Origin: Chloroflexi bacterium HGW-Chloroflexi-8
GTDB taxonomy: Bacteria > Chloroflexota > Anaerolineae > Anaerolineales > Anaerolineaceae
Assembly (NCBI GenBank): GCA_002841995.1
Contig: PHBS01000017.1
Location: 1 to 38,382 of the forward strand
Length of the DNA stretch: 38,382 nucleotides
Direction: 5' to 3'
The translations under genes were made by a program, and so were the position numbers. Numbering within the stretch: the stretch's first letter is position 1; each line of letters opens with the position of its first letter. Shown one piece after another: positions 16,872 to 25,165 of this stretch. Under the pieces are notes generated by a model. It ran no database searches and was not told the DNA's origin. It saw only the letters and a program-made list of their open reading frames with translations.

Positions 16872-18128
16872 ATGAGAATACGAGCGGTGATTCTTGCGGG
16901 TGGGGAAGGAACACGTCTGAGCGTATTAACAGCAAAAAGGGCAAAACCAGCAGTAATGTTCGCGGGAAAATATCGTGTCATTGATTTTACCTTATCAAAT
17001 TGTGTAAATTCTCAAATATCTGATGTGATGGTTCTTGCACAATATCGGCCTCAATCCCTCATTGAACACATTGGGTCTGGAAGTCCTTGGGATTTAAATC
17101 TGGATTTTACAGGTGGCGTAAGGATACTTACTCCTTATAAAGCAAAAGCTTCTGATTGGTTCGTAGGTACTGCAGATGCGGTACAACAAAATTTTGCTTT
17201 TATTAAAAAAGGGAATCCGGATCATATTATGATACTTTCCGGTGATCATGTTTATTCTATGGATTATCAAAAGATGATTAACTTTCACATTGAACACAAT
17301 GCCGATGTGACAATTGCATGCATTAGTGTACCAAAGGAAGAAACTTCACGTTATGGAATTCTGAAGTATGACAGCGAAAATAGAATAAATGATTTTGAAG
17401 AAAAACCAATTGAACCAACTTCTAACACCGCGAATATGGGTATTTATCTTTTTAAGAGTGAGGTATTAAATCAAGTTCTTTGGGATGACAGATCTTCCCC
17501 AGAATCGAAGCATGATTTTGGAAAAGACATCATTCCGGGATTATTAAAGAAAAACTACTTAGTTTGTGCATACCACTATGATGGATATTGGGTTGATGTG
17601 GGCACGGTTGAATCCTATTGGAAGGCACATATGGATCTAGTATCCGAAACAACTCCTTTTAGCTTATATGATCCGAATTGGGTGATTCACACCAGATCTT
17701 ATGAGAGACCTCCGGTATTCATACACAAGAATGCAAGAATTGAAAACTGTTTGATTTCGGATGGCTGTATCATTGAAGCAGATGCAGTAATACAAAACAG
17801 TGTATTATCACCTGGAGTCATTGTACACAAAAAAGCAGTCATAAAAGAGTCGATAATTTCAACTGATTGTGAAATTAATGAATATTCAAAATTATTTCGG
17901 GTGATCGCAGATAAACGTGTAAAATTTGGCCAAAATTCCAAAATCGGAATATCCAGAGACCATTCTCTTCAAATTACTTTGATAGGTAAAGATTCCTTGA
18001 TCCCGGACGGGACAATTATTTGTCCAGGTGGGATCATCGGAACAGATGTGATTGCCAGTGATTATCATTCCAAAATTGTTAAGTCTGGAGAAATTATTCA
18101 GACCAGGAGATTACCATATGAAATATAA
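16872..18128 (+). CDS. glgC: Glucose-1-phosphate adenylyltransferase (ADP-glucose pyrophosphorylase)
   Basis: GlgC makes ADP-glucose from ATP and glucose-1-phosphate, the committed step of glycogen synthesis. The 418-residue protein opens with ILAGGEGTRL and RAKPAVMFAGKYRVIDF, has LSGDHVYSMDY (catalytic Asp region), FEEKP, and YWVDVGTVESYWKAHMDL (sugar-phosphate site). The C-terminal left-handed beta-helix shows hexapeptide repeats such as VFIHKNARIENCLISDGCII. It lies between glgA and malQ and overlaps malQ by 11 nt. Confidence 0.95.
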   Translation: MRIRAVILAGGEGTRLSVLTAKRAKPAVMFAGKYRVIDFTLSNCVNSQISDVMVLAQYRPQSLIEHIGSGSPWDLNLDFTGGVRILTPYKAKASDWFVGTADAVQQNFAFIKKGNPDHIMILSGDHVYSMDYQKMINFHIEHNADVTIACISVPKEETSRYGILKYDSENRINDFEEKPIEPTSNTANMGIYLFKSEVLNQVLWDDRSSPESKHDFGKDIIPGLLKKNYLVCAYHYDGYWVDVGTVESYWKAHMDLVSETTPFSLYDPNWVIHTRSYERPPVFIHKNARIENCLISDGCIIEADAVIQNSVLSPGVIVHKKAVIKESIISTDCEINEYSKLFRVIADKRVKFGQNSKIGISRDHSLQITLIGKDSLIPDGTIICPGGIIGTDVIASDYHSKIVKSGEIIQTRRLPYEI

Positions 18129-19635
18129 ACGATCAGCAGGCATCTTACTTCATCCTTCTTCTCTTCCCGGACCAGATGGGATTGGCGATCTTGGTCCAGA
18201 AGCGTATCGATGGATTTCCTTTTTAAAAGAGACTGGCAGTTCACTTTGGCAAGTATTACCACTAGGACCAACTGGTTATGGTGACTCACCTTACCAGTGT
18301 TTTTCTGCTTTTGCTGGTAACCCCTATTTAATTAGCCCGGCACTTCTTGTGGACGATGAGTTTCTGGAAATGTCAGATTTGGAAAGAAGACCCGAATTCA
18401 ATGATGACCATGTGGATTTTGGGGAAGTAATTAACTGGAAACTTTCTTTGCTTCAGAAAAGTTATGAGCGCTTTCAGAAGAGGAAATTATTAAAGAAGGA
18501 GTTTGACGCATTTAAAATAAGCGAAGAAGAATGGCTTTTGGATTATGCACTATTTATGTCCATTAAAGAAACTTATGGTGGAGCTTCCTGGGAAACATGG
18601 GATAACAGTTATCGAATACGGGACAAGAAAACGCTAGATCGATTCAAAGAAAATAACCGGGAAAAGATTGAGTCTCATATGTTCCGGCAGTTTATATTTT
18701 TTAGGCAGTGGACTAATTTAAAAAAATATGCGAATGAAAATGACATCAAAATCATTGGTGATATTCCAATTTTTGTAGCATTTGATTCTGCGGATGCATG
18801 GTCTCACCCAGACCTGTTTTTCTTTTCCAAAGACCTGAAACCTACTGTTGTCGCCGGAGTACCACCGGATTATTTTTCTGCAACGGGTCAACTTTGGGGA
18901 AATCCACTTTATAGGTGGGAAATGCACAAAGCTACAGGTTACGAATGGTGGGTAAAAAGGATAATCTCAACGTTAAAACTTTATGATGTCGTCCGATTGG
19001 ATCATTTCCGTGGATTTGTAAATTACTGGGAAATACCTGCAGGTAATCCAACTGCAGAAATCGGGCGATGGGTTTCTGGCCCAAGCGCTGAATTCTTCAA
19101 TGTGTTGCTTACAAAATTAGGGAAATTGCCAATTATCGCTGAAGATTTAGGAGAAATTTCAAATGAGGTTTTCGAATTGAGAGATTTGTTTGATTTACCA
19201 GGTATGAAAATCTGTCAATTTGCTTTTTCTGGTGACCCAAACGAACTGTTTTTACCTCATAACTATCCGGTAAATTGCGTTGCGTATTCAGGTACACATG
19301 ATAATGACACCGCTTTGGGTTGGTATTTATCGGCGCCTGAGGTAGAAAAAGATTTTTATCGGAAATATATGGCTCAATCTGGTGACAATGTATCCTGGGA
19401 TCTAATTCGGGCAGTTTGGGCTTCTGTTGCTGCCACAGCTATTGCACCCTTACAGGACTTTCTTTCCTTAGGCAGTGAAGGCCGAATGAACTTTCCAGGA
19501 AGAGCGAGTGGAAATTGGAGTTGGAGAGTCACCACAGATCTAATCAATTCTCATTTAGCTTCAAAAATTGCAGAAATCAATTTTATATATGGAAGATCTT
19601 CAAAAATAATTGAGAAAAAAGGAAAAAATACCTGA
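18118..19635 (+). CDS. malQ: 4-alpha-glucanotransferase (DPE1/MalQ, GH77)
   Basis: This GH77 disproportionating enzyme moves maltodextrin segments between glucans. The 505-residue protein starts RSAGILLHPSSLPGPDGIGDLG and has VVRLDHFRGFVNYWEIP (nucleophile Asp), IIAEDLGEI (acid/base Glu) and YSGTHDNDTALGW (third carboxylate). The start at 18118 inside the end of glgC has AGGAGA at 18105-18110 with 7-nt spacing; an upstream in-frame start at 18052 is rejected. The three genes glgA-glgC-malQ form a glycogen/maltodextrin operon; no branching enzyme or phosphorylase is present in the window. Confidence 0.95.
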   Translation: MKYKRSAGILLHPSSLPGPDGIGDLGPEAYRWISFLKETGSSLWQVLPLGPTGYGDSPYQCFSAFAGNPYLISPALLVDDEFLEMSDLERRPEFNDDHVDFGEVINWKLSLLQKSYERFQKRKLLKKEFDAFKISEEEWLLDYALFMSIKETYGGASWETWDNSYRIRDKKTLDRFKENNREKIESHMFRQFIFFRQWTNLKKYANENDIKIIGDIPIFVAFDSADAWSHPDLFFFSKDLKPTVVAGVPPDYFSATGQLWGNPLYRWEMHKATGYEWWVKRIISTLKLYDVVRLDHFRGFVNYWEIPAGNPTAEIGRWVSGPSAEFFNVLLTKLGKLPIIAEDLGEISNEVFELRDLFDLPGMKICQFAFSGDPNELFLPHNYPVNCVAYSGTHDNDTALGWYLSAPEVEKDFYRKYMAQSGDNVSWDLIRAVWASVAATAIAPLQDFLSLGSEGRMNFPGRASGNWSWRVTTDLINSHLASKIAEINFIYGRSSKIIEKKGKNT

Positions 19636-19653
19636 TTTTTCAATGATGCAAAT

Positions 19654-20616
19654 TTATTGTTTTTGATTTTTTCCCGGATTATTTGCTATGGAAACAAGCA
19701 AAATCCCTAAAAGAATCAATATTCCACCCAATATTTCTCCCAATTTTGGATTCTCCCGCAAGAAAATAAAAGCCAAAATAATTGTTCCCATTGGTTCTGC
19801 CATAAAAACAATAGAGACAAAGGATGCAGGAATGTGACCTAGAGCCCAATTAAAGGTAGAATGTCCAATTAATTGTGGAATAATACCCAATAAAATCATC
19901 CAAAGATAAATCATTTTAGAATATCCTATGAATGAATATCCTAAAATCAAGGACCAAATGATAAGAAATACAGCTGCAATGGAATAAACACAAAAAACAT
20001 AAACTGTTAATGAGAATTTATTCCGCAATTTTCTTCCAATAATAATGTAACCTGCAATCATCCAGGCGCCGAACAACGCCAGAATATTTCCCAAAAAACT
20101 AGTGGTTGAAAATAATTCCCTCAAACCAGTACATTTCATCAATAAACCGGGTTCGAAAGAACATGTTTGGCTCCCAGCAACAACAACACTCCCCAATATT
20201 GCAATCGAAATGCCAATCCAAATCTTTGGGTTATTCTTTTCTCTTAAAAATATTGGTGAGAACAAAGCCACCCACAACGGAGTTGTCGTAACCAGAACAA
20301 CCGAACTTGCAATACTGGTATATTCCAACGAAGAAATCCAACTAGCAAAATGCAATGATAAAAATAAGCCTGCTAATAAGAATAAATAAATAACTTTCCA
20401 GTTAATTTTTTTAAATTCATCCCGACCATTTATTGCAACAATTGGCAATAAAATTATGGATGCAACGAACAGGCGAACTGATGCAATAATCAAAGAAGGC
20501 GCTTCTTGCTGGCTAAGACGAGAAAAAATAGATGAACTGGAAATAGCAAATATCCCAATTAAAAAAATCAAAAAAAGAAGAAACCCTTTTGGACTGGTAG
20601 ACTGTTTATGATCCAT
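19654..20616 (-). CDS. EamA/DMT-family transporter
   Basis: A multi-pass drug/metabolite-transporter protein of about 320 residues with some ten hydrophobic helices in two EamA repeats. The second repeat carries the typical QLIGHSTFNWALGHIPASFVSIVFMAEPMGTIILAF. I start at the ATG at 20616 because it leaves a normal short lead before helix 1; an upstream in-frame ATG at 20700 would add 28 residues and is possible, as neither has a strong ribosome-binding site. The cytoplasmic tail ends in a short basic run. The transported compound cannot be told from sequence. It converges on malQ with only 18 nt between the stops and no clear terminator. Confidence 0.85.
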   Translation of the reverse strand: MDHKQSTSPKGFLLFLIFLIGIFAISSSSIFSRLSQQEAPSLIIASVRLFVASIILLPIVAINGRDEFKKINWKVIYLFLLAGLFLSLHFASWISSLEYTSIASSVVLVTTTPLWVALFSPIFLREKNNPKIWIGISIAILGSVVVAGSQTCSFEPGLLMKCTGLRELFSTTSFLGNILALFGAWMIAGYIIIGRKLRNKFSLTVYVFCVYSIAAVFLIIWSLILGYSFIGYSKMIYLWMILLGIIPQLIGHSTFNWALGHIPASFVSIVFMAEPMGTIILAFIFLRENPKLGEILGGILILLGILLVSIANNPGKNQKQ

Positions 20617-20839
20617 ATCTTCGCTTGACAAAAAAAAATGAATAGCTAAAATTAATTTCATACAAAGATTATCTGAATATTTTTTTATAGAATTTTGCAT
20701 ATATCGGAAAATAAATATTTACCCAATAATTCATCAACAAATTCAGACGCCTCATTATATCAATCATCGATAAAATCACAGATATAAAATTTCTAACAGG
20801 ATTCTTTAATCAAAAAAATATCATTTATTGGAGGAACTC

Positions 20840-21250
20840 ATGACACATGTAATAACCAGTTTATGCCTAAGAGATGGCGGATGTGTAACTGTCTGTCCGG
20901 TCGAATGTATTGTCCCTGGGAAACCAGAAGATCAATACCCATGGTACTATATCGACCCAGATACCTGCATTGATTGTGGTGCTTGTGTCCCTGAATGTCC
21001 TTGGGAAGCTATTTTCCCAGAGGATGAAGTACCAGAAGATTATGTCGCAAAAGGTGAAGAAAGAATTTCTATGCCGGTCGGTACAAAAGGATTTGATGAA
21101 GTTTATGATGGATCAAATCATGATGGAGAACCTGTTCATCTCGAAGGCACAAAAACACTCGTAGCAGGTGAAAAAGTGGACCTTACTCCTGCTAAGAAAG
21201 ATAACGCCTTATATTTCACGGAAGGTCCAGGATACAGCGCAGCTGGATAA
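20840..21250 (+). CDS. Ferredoxin with two cysteine clusters and a long C-terminal tail
   Basis: A 136-residue 4Fe-4S/7Fe-type ferredoxin. The first cluster region has C9, C15, C19 and C23 (CVTVCPVEC); the second has C43, C46, C49 and C53 in CIDCGACVPECPWEAI. The C9-x5-C15 spacing differs from the usual first-cluster spacing, so 3Fe versus 4Fe cannot be settled by eye. After residue 70 comes a hydrophilic tail of about 65 residues ending YFTEGPGYSAAG, longer than in simple ferredoxins. The ATG at 20840 follows GGAGG at 20830-20834. A terminator follows, so it is probably transcribed alone. A redox partner is not evident from its neighbours. Confidence 0.88.
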   Translation: MTHVITSLCLRDGGCVTVCPVECIVPGKPEDQYPWYYIDPDTCIDCGACVPECPWEAIFPEDEVPEDYVAKGEERISMPVGTKGFDEVYDGSNHDGEPVHLEGTKTLVAGEKVDLTPAKKDNALYFTEGPGYSAAG

Positions 21251-21272
21251 AATTGATTGTGAGACAAATCAC

Positions 21273-21303
21273 AGAGGAAGTCAGCAGACTTCCTCTTTTA
21301 TTT
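21273..21303 (+). terminator. Rho-independent terminator after the ferredoxin gene
   Basis: A 10-bp stem (21273-21282 with 21287-21296, AGAGGAAGTC/GACTTCCTCT) closes a 4-nt loop AGCA and runs into TTTTATTT. It lies 23 nt after the ferredoxin stop. Confidence 0.85.
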
Positions 21304-21329
21304 CATACCAATTATTGCATAGGTAAAAA

Positions 21330-22766
21330 ATGAAAAAAACATTTCGATTAGAAAAAGATTCATTAGGTCAGATTGAGGTACCTCAAAACGCGTTGTATGG
21401 TGTTCAAACACAAAGAGCTGTTGAAAATTTCCCTATTACGAATTTAAAACCCTACAAAGCCTTTATTTGGTCTATGGCAGTGGTAAAAACCGCTGCTGCA
21501 AAAGTAAATGCTGATTTAGGTTTAATTGATAAAGAAAAGGCATCTGCGATCATTTCTGCCGGGAATGAAATCTTGAATGGTATTTGGGAAGACCAGTTTG
21601 TTGTAGATCCTTTTCAAGCTGGGGCTGGTACCAGTCACAACATGAACGCAAATGAAGTAATAGCAAATCGGGCAACCGTTATATTGGGCGGAAAATTGGG
21701 TGAATATCAGGTTAACCCAAACGATCATGTGAATATGGGACAGTCCACAAATGATGTGATTCCAACCGCAATACGACTTGGATGTCTTTGGAGATTATCC
21801 GAATTATTGGATGCAATCACAGCACTTATAGCTGCTTTAGAAAAAAAGGCAATTGAGTTTGATCCAATAGTCAAAAGTGGTAGAACACACTTGCAGGATG
21901 CTGTCCCAGTAAGATTAGGTCAGGAATTTAGCGCTTATGCCCGCGCAATCGAACGAGACAGGGACAGGATCCAGCGTTCAGCAGATAATTTGCGCAGGCT
22001 CGGTATCGGTGGAACTGCTACAGGCACTGGACTAAATGCTCACATCGAATATCATTCACGCATGGTTACTGAATTAATAAGAATCACAGGTTTAGAATTG
22101 CATACATCCGATAATTTATTTGAAAGCATGCAATCTATGGCAGATATGACAGATTTTTCTGCTTCTATGAGAACACTGGGTGTTACTTTAATTCGAATTG
22201 CCAATGATTTTCGATTGTTATCATCCGGACCTGCTACCGGGATTGATGAAATTCGGCTGCCGGCTGTCCAACCTGGTTCCAGTATCATGCCAGGAAAAGT
22301 AAACCCTGTCCTTGCCGAAATGCTTGATATGGCTATGTTCCATATTATTGGTGATGACACCACAGTTATGTTAGCCTCTCAAGCCGGGCAGCTTGAACTT
22401 AATGTTATGATGCCAATCATTGCACATAACCTTTTTGAAATGATGCAAGTAATGATTGGAAGCATTCGTGCTTTTACTGAAAAGTGCGTGATCGGCATTC
22501 AAGCAAATATAGAAAAAGCCGAGGGTTGGCTTGAAAAAAATTCGATTCTTGTCACTGCATTAAACCCCATTATTGGATATCAAAAAGGAGCAGAACTTGT
22601 AAAAGAATCGATTCAACGAAATATCACGATACGAGACCTGGCTTTGGAAAAAGCAAAGTTGGGTCAATTAATTAATAAAAATACACAAGAAAAGGTTTCA
22701 GAATCAGAAATTAATGCTGTTTTTAGTGATTTACGGCGATTTACCGAAGGTGGAATTTTATCCTGA
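21330..22766 (+). CDS. Class II fumarase/aspartase superfamily lyase, probably aspartate ammonia-lyase
   Basis: A 478-residue homotetrameric lyase. It has the superfamily signature GSSIMPGKVN at 316-325, AGAGTSHNMNANEVIANRA, PNDHVNMGQSTND and SGRTHLQDAVP. Features between the signatures, such as DEIRLPAVQPGSS and QLELNVMMPIIAHNLFEMM, look more like aspartase than fumarase, but NANEVIANRA is fumarase-like, so aspartase (aspartate to fumarate plus ammonia) is only favoured. Its end overlaps the end of the convergent ROK kinase gene by 9 nt. Confidence 0.85.
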   Translation: MKKTFRLEKDSLGQIEVPQNALYGVQTQRAVENFPITNLKPYKAFIWSMAVVKTAAAKVNADLGLIDKEKASAIISAGNEILNGIWEDQFVVDPFQAGAGTSHNMNANEVIANRATVILGGKLGEYQVNPNDHVNMGQSTNDVIPTAIRLGCLWRLSELLDAITALIAALEKKAIEFDPIVKSGRTHLQDAVPVRLGQEFSAYARAIERDRDRIQRSADNLRRLGIGGTATGTGLNAHIEYHSRMVTELIRITGLELHTSDNLFESMQSMADMTDFSASMRTLGVTLIRIANDFRLLSSGPATGIDEIRLPAVQPGSSIMPGKVNPVLAEMLDMAMFHIIGDDTTVMLASQAGQLELNVMMPIIAHNLFEMMQVMIGSIRAFTEKCVIGIQANIEKAEGWLEKNSILVTALNPIIGYQKGAELVKESIQRNITIRDLALEKAKLGQLINKNTQEKVSESEINAVFSDLRRFTEGGILS

Positions 22767-23510
22767 AACATTCAACTGATTTTCTGCATAAATTGCAGCA
22801 CCCACGATGCCTGCTTGATTCATTAATTGAGCAGGCAAAATATTTGTCTTAATTGTCAAATATTGAGAGATTTTTTCCCATTTCTTACTTACACCTCCCC
22901 CAATGATGAATATATCGGGAGAAAATAGCCCCTCCATCATTAACAAATAATCATTTAATTCATGCGCCCATTTTTTCCAACTCAAATCCCTGGATTGGCG
23001 GGCTGCATCGGATGCTCTCAGTTCAGCATCTTTACCCTTCATCTGCAAATGGCCAAATTCGGTGTTAGGAACCAGCACCCCATCAGAAAAGATCGCACTA
23101 CCAATTCCTGTACCAATTGTTAACAAAATTACCACCCCTTTTTTATATTCGAGTCCTGCACCAAATTTCATTTCTGCCAAACCCGCTGCATCTGCATCGT
23201 TTAGGGTAAAAGCGGGATAACCCAGCATACTTGATAATAATTTATCAACGTTAGTGCCTATCCATTTTTCGGATATATTTGCTGCTGATCTTGCAACACC
23301 ATGTTGGATTACCGCTGGAAAACCACATCCAACTGGTCCTTGATAATTAAAGAATTCGACTAATTTTTCAACGGTTTTCACAACATCTTTGGGATCTGCG
23401 CCTTCCGGAGTCGGAATTCGGTTTCGGTCAGTTAGTGTTCTTCCCGTCTGAGTATCAACAATTGCACCTTTAATTCCTGATCCACCAATATCAAGTCCTA
23501 ATATTTCCAT
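22758..23510 (-). CDS. ppgK: ROK-family kinase, polyphosphate-glucokinase-like
   Basis: A 250-residue sugar kinase. The phosphate-binding motif is LDIGGSGIKGAIVD at residues 6-19, the catalytic Asp lies in LNDADAAGLAEMKFG, and LLTIGTGIGSAIF is the second phosphate loop. The string EFGHLQMKGKDAELRAS replaces the cysteine-rich zinc motif of ordinary ROK proteins and matches polyphosphate glucokinases. It likely phosphorylates glucose with polyphosphate and/or ATP. I start at 23510 because GGAGG (23516-23520) precedes it; an in-frame start 24 nt upstream is weaker. It is the last gene of the J-like/ruvX/mltG operon, 14 nt after mltG. Confidence 0.85.
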   Translation of the reverse strand: MEILGLDIGGSGIKGAIVDTQTGRTLTDRNRIPTPEGADPKDVVKTVEKLVEFFNYQGPVGCGFPAVIQHGVARSAANISEKWIGTNVDKLLSSMLGYPAFTLNDADAAGLAEMKFGAGLEYKKGVVILLTIGTGIGSAIFSDGVLVPNTEFGHLQMKGKDAELRASDAARQSRDLSWKKWAHELNDYLLMMEGLFSPDIFIIGGGVSKKWEKISQYLTIKTNILPAQLMNQAGIVGAAIYAENQLNVSG

Positions 23511-23524
23511 TTTTTCCTCCGATT

Positions 23525-24667
23525 TTATTGACATTCGTTTTTAAGATGTTCATCATAATTCTCCGCAAAATTATGCAATCCTGAACCATCACATCGTGCG
23601 CGAAAATAATAATAATTTGACTCTTCCGGGAATACGACTGCTTGAATTGCAGAAAGACTTGGGTTGCAGATCGGGCCTGGAGGAAGACCAGTATTTAGAT
23701 AGGTATTGAATGGCGAGGATATTTGTAAATCTTCAATCGAAAGAGGGTTAGTCCACCAAGTAACTTGTTGCTTATTGTAACCAATAGCGTATTGTACGGT
23801 TGGATCACTATCTAATTTCATTCCAATATAGTATCGGTTAAGAAAAACAGAGGCAATCAAAGGCATTTCAACCTCATCAATAGTTTCACGTTCTACGATG
23901 GAAGCAATTATGACGACCTCTGAAAGAGTTAATCCTTTTTCCTTAATTTTATTTTTGACCTGATCAGAAATCCCTTCCTCAAAGCGGTCTGTCAGGATTC
24001 TTATAAAATCCGATAATACGAGATTTCGATCCAACAAATATTGGCCGGGGCTAAGATATCCTTCCAGAGAATTTACCTCATTTTCTTCGTTAGAAAACCA
24101 ATCAGTGGGAGGGTTTTTGACAAAATGTATAAAATCTTGCGGATCAATTGCTAATCCCGATCTTGGTAACGAAGCTGCAATTTCTTCTACTCTCCAACCT
24201 GGCAAAATATTAAATTGAACCAGTTCCGGAGTGGGGTTTGTGATTTTTTTTGCTACTTCGATTGCATTAATACCAGGTTCGATTCTAAAAACACCAATTT
24301 GAACATACCGATCATATCCTTTGTAAATTAAATATTCTCTAAAAAGATCTGCATCTCCCACAACTTTTGCTTCAGCAAGGCGAAATGCAATTTGTCCAAT
24401 TGTCTCTCCTTGGGCAATTTCAAAATAAAACTTCTCATCTGAAATTTTATTTTTTTGAAACAATTCATCGCCTTTAGAATACAGGTCAATAGAATATTTT
24501 ATTCGGTTAATTCTGCTCAAGTCAGCTGAAGGGGGGCCATACTTACTATTTAGGTTTTCTTTTACAGATGTTGAAACCCAAAATATTCCAATTACCAATC
24601 CACACAACATAATAAGAAATAGGGCTGTTAGTACTGTTCCTAATCCGGATCTTTTTTTCTTTCTCAT
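23525..24667 (-). CDS. mltG: Endolytic murein transglycosylase MltG (YceG)
   Basis: MltG cleaves nascent peptidoglycan strands in the periplasm next to the membrane. The 380-residue protein has a basic N-terminus and one transmembrane helix (about 11-31), a LysM-like segment (EIAQGETIGQIAFRLAEAKVV), and the YceG catalytic domain with SIVERETIDEVEMPLIASVFLNR, whose Glu is the catalytic residue, then LDSDPTVQYA and SPFNTYLNTGLPPGPICNP, all family hallmarks. It starts 3 nt after the ruvX stop. Confidence 0.95.
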   Translation of the reverse strand: MRKKKRSGLGTVLTALFLIMLCGLVIGIFWVSTSVKENLNSKYGPPSADLSRINRIKYSIDLYSKGDELFQKNKISDEKFYFEIAQGETIGQIAFRLAEAKVVGDADLFREYLIYKGYDRYVQIGVFRIEPGINAIEVAKKITNPTPELVQFNILPGWRVEEIAASLPRSGLAIDPQDFIHFVKNPPTDWFSNEENEVNSLEGYLSPGQYLLDRNLVLSDFIRILTDRFEEGISDQVKNKIKEKGLTLSEVVIIASIVERETIDEVEMPLIASVFLNRYYIGMKLDSDPTVQYAIGYNKQQVTWWTNPLSIEDLQISSPFNTYLNTGLPPGPICNPSLSAIQAVVFPEESNYYYFRARCDGSGLHNFAENYDEHLKNECQ

Positions 24668-24670
24668 TAA

Positions 24671-25165
24671 TTACTCCGCATTTGAGTCAATATTTGAGTC
24701 AATATTTGAGTCAATATTTGAGTCAATATTCGACTGTACACCAATCATTTGAACATCCAGATAGGATTGTAAGATCACAGTCGCAGCCAAATCATCCATA
24801 TGACCTTTGAGGTTTTTACGCTTAACCCCCATCAACTTTCGGGCAAGCCTAGCTTCATTTGTGCTTCCACTCTCGTCCCAGAGAATCACAGGAATTGTTG
24901 TAAAAGACTTGATCACATCTGCTAATCGTACCGCTTTCCTTCCGGAAGGAGTAATTTCCCCTTCTTCACCCATTGCAAAACCTACAATAATGAATTTCAC
25001 ATCATTCTTTTCTGCGATCGAAACAATTGTTCTTGCATCTTCTTCGCGTTTCACGTGAACTAATACGTTTAACGGATTTGCGATTGTGCCAGTAAGATCA
25101 CTGATTGCCAACCCAATCCTCTTATCTCCAGGATCAATGCCCAATATACGCAAATTCTCATTCAT
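24671..25165 (-). CDS. ruvX: RuvX/YqgF-type Holliday junction resolvase-like nuclease
   Basis: An RNase H-fold nuclease linked to pre-16S rRNA maturation and junction resolution. The 164-residue protein has GIDPGDKRIGLAISD (D11), VGFAMGEEGEITPSGRKA, WDESGSTNEARL and HMDDLAATVILQSYL. The order is normal, although the third motif is usually DERxxTxxA. The last 20 or so residues are a simple (NIDS)n tail made by a 12-bp repeat, absent from ordinary RuvX. Its start overlaps the upstream membrane protein by 8 nt. Confidence 0.92.
   Translation of the reverse strand: MNENLRILGIDPGDKRIGLAISDLTGTIANPLNVLVHVKREEDARTIVSIAEKNDVKFIIVGFAMGEEGEITPSGRKAVRLADVIKSFTTIPVILWDESGSTNEARLARKLMGVKRKNLKGHMDDLAATVILQSYLDVQMIGVQSNIDSNIDSNIDSNIDSNAE
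24681..24728. repeat. 12-bp tandem repeat, four perfect copies, in the 3' end of ruvX
   Basis: Unit TTTGAGTCAATA (plus strand) occurs four times head to tail with no mismatch and a decayed fifth unit continues at 24729. Being a multiple of three it keeps frame and encodes the repeated tetrapeptide NIDS at the C-terminus of RuvX. This is a minisatellite-like tract, not a CRISPR, as there are no spacers. Confidence 0.95.

Noticed and set aside
24681-24728. CRISPR array
   Set aside because: Units are 12 bp, contiguous and coding, with no spacers.
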